Below are positions 41,626 through 45,322 of a DNA stretch of 45,322 nucleotides, piece after piece. The stretch's first letter is position 1, and the number at the start of each line of letters is the position of its first letter. The position numbers and the translations under genes were made by a program. A model generated the notes under the pieces. It ran no database searches, had not been told where the DNA came from, and saw nothing but the letters and a program-made list of their open reading frames with translations. This DNA comes from Kofleriaceae bacterium (GTDB lineage Bacteria > Myxococcota_A > Polyangia > Haliangiales > Haliangiaceae): assembly GCA_025357755.1 (NCBI GenBank), contig JANXOP010000368.1:1-45322 (forward strand). The letters are read 5' to 3'.

Positions 41626-44511
41626 ATGAAGACTGCGCGTGCCGTGACGATCGGCGGGGTCGGGTTGGTGGTAGCAGCAACGATCACGACCGTGGTCGTG
41701 CTGCACTCGCCGCATCACGCCGCCCATCCACTCCATCGCTCGCTCTCGGATGACCGCCCGAAGCACCCGGGGATCCATCGTGCGGGTGCCGCCGAGCGCG
41801 CGGTGATCGAGCGCGCTGGCCGGCTCGAGCGCGACCGGATCCTCGCGAAGCGCCACTCGTCGTTAGCGAAGCAGTCCGTGCCCGCGACCTCGTGGGTCAG
41901 CATGGGCCCGACCGACGCCCCACAGGAGGTCAACTACTTCGAGATCGCCAGCGTCGACTCGGGTCGCCCTAACAACATCGTCGTCGATCCGCGCGACGGC
42001 AACGTCGTGTACATGGCGGTGTCCGGCGGCGGCGTTTGGAAGTCGTTCGACTTTCTGTCGGGAGCCACGCCGACGTGGGCGCCGACGATGGATATCGAGC
42101 CGAACCTCGCGATCGGTGCGCTCGCGCTCGATCCCGATCATCCGGACACGCTGTACGTCGGCACCGGCGACTTCGTCGACACCGCAGGCGGCTCGATGCA
42201 GAAGAGCAGCGATGGTGGCGGCACGTGGACCGCGCCGATCGCACTCACCGGCACACACCCGAACGGGTTTGCCGCGACCGCGGCTTCGATCCGTAGCATC
42301 GCCGTCATGGGCGATCGCATCTTGGTCGGCACCGATGTCGGGCTGTTCGCTTCGAGCGACGCGGGCGCTTCGTATCAACTCGTAGATCTCCCGAACGCCG
42401 CGGGTTCACTCGTGGAATCGATCTGGAGCATTGTTTCGGTAGGGGGCACCGCGTTCGTCGCGTCGGGAGTCACCTCGTGCAGGCCCGGGGCCGGGCCACC
42501 GTTCGTCTATTTCGGGAGCGATCCAAGCAGCACGTGCACCGCCGGGAACAACGTCGCACTGTGGCGGTCGGCCGATGGCGTGACGTGGGCCGAGGCGACC
42601 ACGCCCTCCAAGCTCGGCGCCGGCAACTCGCTTCTCGCCGCGGGCCCGACAACGGATCCCGCTCGGACGGTGGTCTACGCGATCGTCGGCGGCATCGGCG
42701 GCGATCACACGCAGGGCTATTGGCGCTCGAACGATGGTGGTGCGACCTACGTCGACGCGACCGGCACGCTCGCGAACCCGACGCTCCTCGCGGAGAACAA
42801 CGATGACTCGTGCCTCGGCATCGACGTCGGTCACGCGCAGAGCTGGTACAATCAGGCGATCACGGTCGATCCGACCAACCCGGATCACGTCCTCGTCGGT
42901 GGCAACCTGTGCGGGATGCGGACCGTCAACGGCACCGCGGCTTCGCCGACCTGGGAGCTGGTCTCGCACTGGTTGCCGGGCCCGGGATTCGGGGAGACCG
43001 CGAATGGCCGGCTCGCATATGTCCACGCCGACTGGCACACGGCGACCTCGGTGGTGGTCAACGGCAAGTTGACCACGTTCGCCGGCACCGACGGCGGCCT
43101 GTTCAGTTCGACGAACCTGTGGTCCGCGACCGCACCCGAGTCCGTTGCGTGGACGCACCATAACCAGGGCCTCGCGACGCACCTCATGTACTCGGTCGCG
43201 TCCGGCGATCCGGCCGCGGGCAATCCGTTCGTCGCGTTCTCGGGGCTCCAGGACAATGGCACGCGGTTCCGCGCCACGCCCGCGCACCCCTCGGCCTTCA
43301 ACCAGCCGATCGGCGGCGATGGCATCGGCGCGACGATCCACAACTCGACATCGGGCACGACGTACTGGGGCAGTTTCGAGTTCGGACGCCTGTTCTGCAA
43401 GCCTGCCGAGGTCGACTGCTCGACCGAGGTCCCGATGGCGGCCGATGCAGACTCGCACTGGCACTCGATGCCATCGCCGGTTGGCGCGTCGATGGAGGAT
43501 GACGAGGTCGACGAGCGCATGCAGCAGCGCGCGCACCTCTCCGGCGAGGACCAGGATCCGTTCTTCATCCACTACGCCGATGTCGAGACCGACACCGCGG
43601 GCCAGAGCGTGTTGACCCACACCGACGAGCAAGTCTTCGTCAGCACACCGTCGGGTACGGGGTTCGCCTTCACCTCGATCTCGCAGGATCTCACGGGTGC
43701 TACGAACGGCGCCGGGTTCGCGACCGTCACCGCATCGCGCTCGACTCCGGGTCTGTACGGCGCGGCCGGCCTGGTCTCGGCGGAACCCTTCTACGTGACG
43801 ACCACGGGCAACACGCCCGCGATCTGGAACGCCGCGCAGCCCGTGCATCCGGGTGGCACTGCGGTCCGCCAAACCGGTGCGTCGTCGATCGACTTCCCAC
43901 CTGGCGGGAATGGCCAGGTGTTCGTGGGTGCGTTCACGGGCATCCTCTCCAACGGCAGCGTGCCAGCCGATGACCAGGGCCGGCTGTACCGCACCACCGA
44001 CGGCGGCACGACCTGGGCCTCGATCGTCGGCGCAGACCCCGCGCATCGCCTTCCAAATGTTCCGATCTACGTCGTCAAGTACGACCCTGTCACCGCGACC
44101 ACCCTCTACGCGGGCACCCAGATCGGCGTCTACATCACGACCGACGACGGCGTGACCTGGGATCGGATGGGCGATAACTTCCCACTCGTGCCGGTGCGCG
44201 ACATGTACGTCGCTAAGAATCAGGACTTCATCCGGGTCGCGACCTACGGCCGGGGGCTGTGGGAGATCTATCCGAGTGCGGGCGCGAACCAGGGCGCTCC
44301 CGGCAATGGCGACTTCGATCGCAACTTGATCATCGACTGGGTCGACCTCGGCGCGATGTCGGCGCGCCTCGGCGAGACGCCGATGACGACGACCGCACCG
44401 CTCTACTCGTGGATCCTCGACATGGTCGCCAGTGATCCGAGCCAACCCACCCAGGCGATCGAGGCCAACGATCTCGATGCCCTGCTCGCGAAGTTCGGAG
44501 GTCACCCGTGA
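41626..44511 (+). CDS. Large exported beta-propeller protein with C-terminal dockerin-like module
   Basis: From ATG 41626 the product has 961 residues; the longer open frame upstream is not used. A signal-anchor follows (AVTIGGVGLVVAATITTVVVL). After an Arg/Ala-rich pro-region (about 30-85) come repeated BNR/sortilin-type propeller blades with Asp-boxes (SSDGGGTW, SNDGGATY, TTDGGTTW, TTDDGVTW) and strands such as YVGTGD and VGTDVGLFASS. Residues about 895-960 look like a type I dockerin: loop DFDRNLIIDWVDLGAM has calcium residues at positions 1, 3, 5, 9 and 12, and a second, degenerate half ends AIEANDLDALLAKFGG. The stop overlaps the next start (GTGA). It may bind the following lipoprotein through the dockerin. 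Confidence 0.83.
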   Translation: MKTARAVTIGGVGLVVAATITTVVVLHSPHHAAHPLHRSLSDDRPKHPGIHRAGAAERAVIERAGRLERDRILAKRHSSLAKQSVPATSWVSMGPTDAPQEVNYFEIASVDSGRPNNIVVDPRDGNVVYMAVSGGGVWKSFDFLSGATPTWAPTMDIEPNLAIGALALDPDHPDTLYVGTGDFVDTAGGSMQKSSDGGGTWTAPIALTGTHPNGFAATAASIRSIAVMGDRILVGTDVGLFASSDAGASYQLVDLPNAAGSLVESIWSIVSVGGTAFVASGVTSCRPGAGPPFVYFGSDPSSTCTAGNNVALWRSADGVTWAEATTPSKLGAGNSLLAAGPTTDPARTVVYAIVGGIGGDHTQGYWRSNDGGATYVDATGTLANPTLLAENNDDSCLGIDVGHAQSWYNQAITVDPTNPDHVLVGGNLCGMRTVNGTAASPTWELVSHWLPGPGFGETANGRLAYVHADWHTATSVVVNGKLTTFAGTDGGLFSSTNLWSATAPESVAWTHHNQGLATHLMYSVASGDPAAGNPFVAFSGLQDNGTRFRATPAHPSAFNQPIGGDGIGATIHNSTSGTTYWGSFEFGRLFCKPAEVDCSTEVPMAADADSHWHSMPSPVGASMEDDEVDERMQQRAHLSGEDQDPFFIHYADVETDTAGQSVLTHTDEQVFVSTPSGTGFAFTSISQDLTGATNGAGFATVTASRSTPGLYGAAGLVSAEPFYVTTTGNTPAIWNAAQPVHPGGTAVRQTGASSIDFPPGGNGQVFVGAFTGILSNGSVPADDQGRLYRTTDGGTTWASIVGADPAHRLPNVPIYVVKYDPVTATTLYAGTQIGVYITTDDGVTWDRMGDNFPLVPVRDMYVAKNQDFIRVATYGRGLWEIYPSAGANQGAPGNGDFDRNLIIDWVDLGAMSARLGETPMTTTAPLYSWILDMVASDPSQPTQAIEANDLDALLAKFGGHP

Positions 44512-45062
44512 AAGCGCTCGTCCTGCTGCTCTCGCTCGCCGCGTGCGGCGACAACGATCGAGGCCCGATCAGATACACCGATCCGGGTGCGGGTAAGCTC
44601 CGCCTGATCCAGGGCCCTTCTCCCGCCGCGGACCGCTTGCTGCTCGAGCTCGTGGTCGGGGATCAACCGCTGACCGGGTACTCGGTCGGTTTCGATCTCC
44701 CGCTCGACGACACCAAGGTAACCTTCGGCGCGTTCCACCCTGGCACCGCGCTGAACCCGGGCACGACCCCGATCGCCGCCGTCGGCACGTTCGTTCGGTC
44801 GGGGCCGCTCGCCCACGAGCTCGTCACCGCGCAGAGCCAGAAGGCCAGCGGTGACGGCGCGACACCCTCGGACACCACGTTGCAACCCGGCACGGTGCTG
44901 TACTCGGTCGAGCTCGCCATGGTCCCGCACGCGCACGGTGTCGTGTTCGACGGGAGCGCCGCGGGTTTCCTCTTGCCGTCCGGAGGCATGCGCGATCGTG
45001 CGGGCACGGCGGTCGTCCTCGCGAACGAGGTCGCGATCGGCAGGCTCGAGCTCGCGCCCTGA
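44508..45062 (+). CDS. Lipoprotein with possible cohesin-like domain
   Basis: A 184-residue lipoprotein. Signal peptide KALVLLLSLAAC gives lipobox LAAC (Cys13). The rest is one beta-sandwich: LLLELVVGDQPLTGYSVGF, then DLPLDDTKVTFGAF, the strand GTVLYSVELAM, and a final GRLEL strand. This order (an N-terminal strand pair, a G-F/Y-x-V-x-F/L-D block, and a late G-x-L-x-x-V/I-x-x strand) resembles cohesin domains; the match is by eye and tentative. The GTG overlaps the stop of the dockerin-like gene as GTGA, so both are made together. A cohesin here would anchor the propeller protein to the cell surface. Confidence 0.62.
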   Translation: MKALVLLLSLAACGDNDRGPIRYTDPGAGKLRLIQGPSPAADRLLLELVVGDQPLTGYSVGFDLPLDDTKVTFGAFHPGTALNPGTTPIAAVGTFVRSGPLAHELVTAQSQKASGDGATPSDTTLQPGTVLYSVELAMVPHAHGVVFDGSAAGFLLPSGGMRDRAGTAVVLANEVAIGRLELAP

Positions 45063-45185
45063 GCGTGACCCACACTCTGCGGTGATCGTCTGCCTGCCAG
45101 CCGACCCTCCGCGACCCGCGTGCCCCGATCGTGAGCGGCGCGTCAACAGGTTGCAGCGTCACGGCAAACTGATGACGTGCGCCTA

Positions 45186-45322
45186 GCAGGCTGCTGAGAA
45201 ACCCCAGTCTGGGGATCGACGCGGTGATCCTGTCCGGATAGGTTCGGCGCATGCGTGGCGCCGACGACAAGCAGGCTTCGATGTTCTCGATTGTTTCGCC
45301 GGACCGTCGTGTTCCGGCCGAC
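45186..45322 (+). mobile_element. Left end of an IS1182/IS5-type insertion sequence (cut by window edge)
   Basis: The stretch beginning GCAGGCTGCTGAGAAACCCC resembles the terminal inverted repeat of IS1182-type elements (usually GGCTGCTGAAAAAC). A palindrome CCCCAG-T-CTGGGG lies at 45202-45214. The transposase start follows at 45251. The right end is outside the window, so target duplication cannot be seen. Between the lipoprotein stop (45062) and here nothing else was recognised. Confidence 0.72.
45251..45322 (+). CDS. Transposase N-terminus, IS1182/IS5-like (partial)
   Basis: The first 24 codons of a transposase: RGADDKQASMFSIVS then PDRRVPAD. Transposases of the IS1182 group typically start with MRGxDxxQxxMFSYVSPEQRVPADHPLR, so the match covers the whole visible part. 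It is intact to the window edge; whether the element is active cannot be judged. ATG start. Confidence 0.78.
   Translation, partial: MRGADDKQASMFSIVSPDRRVPAD

Noticed and set aside
42406..44505. 699-codon minus-strand open frame opposite the propeller gene
   Set aside because: Antisense shadow; the plus strand has clear Asp-box repeats and a signal-anchor.
45202..45214. CCCCAG-T-CTGGGG palindrome as a transcription terminator
   Set aside because: It lies inside the insertion-sequence end next to the inverted repeat and has no T run.

Overview
The window is GC-rich (roughly two thirds G+C), densely coding DNA of a myxobacterial type (Myxococcota; a Haliangium/Kofleriaceae-like relative is my inference). 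The pointers are many lipoproteins with Asp-rich linkers, thrombospondin type-3 or MopE-type calcium repeats, Hanks-type kinases and pseudokinases, an FHA-domain sigma-54 activator, and frequent GTG/TTG starts with stop-start overlaps. I recognise 42 genes, two of them cut by the window edges. No tRNA, rRNA or CRISPR array was seen.

Layout. 1-948: 3' part of a CoA-acylating methylmalonate-semialdehyde dehydrogenase, then a C-type-lectin-like lipoprotein. 1618-3348 (-): two adjacent pseudokinases. 3362-4825 (-): an NCS1 nucleobase/allantoin-type permease. 4951-14736 (+): the outstanding region, a nine-gene, tightly overlapping operon built round a stand-alone aminoacyl-tRNA-synthetase-like amino acid:[carrier protein] ligase with its own carrier protein, AcpS-type phosphopantetheinyl transferase, acyl-CoA-dehydrogenase-like flavoprotein, DUF1839 protein, GH2-like glycosidase, tandem alpha/beta hydrolase, acyltransferase-3 membrane protein and a small esterase. 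It reads like a short non-NRPS route that loads an amino acid on a carrier protein, possibly oxidises it, and hands it to an unknown, perhaps glycosidic, acceptor.

14723-20418: an octahaem cytochrome c lipoprotein and a short-chain dehydrogenase (-), then a small unknown protein and a zinc-finger/kinase/TPR sensor (+). 20427-23840 (-): a calcium-repeat lipoprotein and ruvC-ruvA-ruvB. 23905-28573: a TPR/PEGA-like exported protein (+), then (-) a MopE-like lipoprotein, maf, yggS and another calcium-repeat lipoprotein. 28594-31904 (+): an EF-hand-like exported protein, the FHA/sigma-54 activator and an RluA-type pseudouridine synthase. 31909-40294: an HTTM-type membrane protein, a lipoprotein, small membrane proteins including a PsiE relative, a lipoprotein, an SDR, an SppA peptidase with an unusual N-terminal barrel-like domain, and a cyclic-nucleotide-binding protein.

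40297-45322: a LamG-like lipoprotein flanked by two apparent gene remnants; a large beta-propeller protein ending in a dockerin-like module, translationally coupled to a lipoprotein that looks cohesin-like (a possible private surface-anchoring pair); and the left end of an IS1182/IS5-type insertion sequence running off the window. Many genes carry a TAnnnT hexamer 6-9 nt before their start codon, which suggests leaderless transcription, including three divergent pairs with back-to-back promoters.
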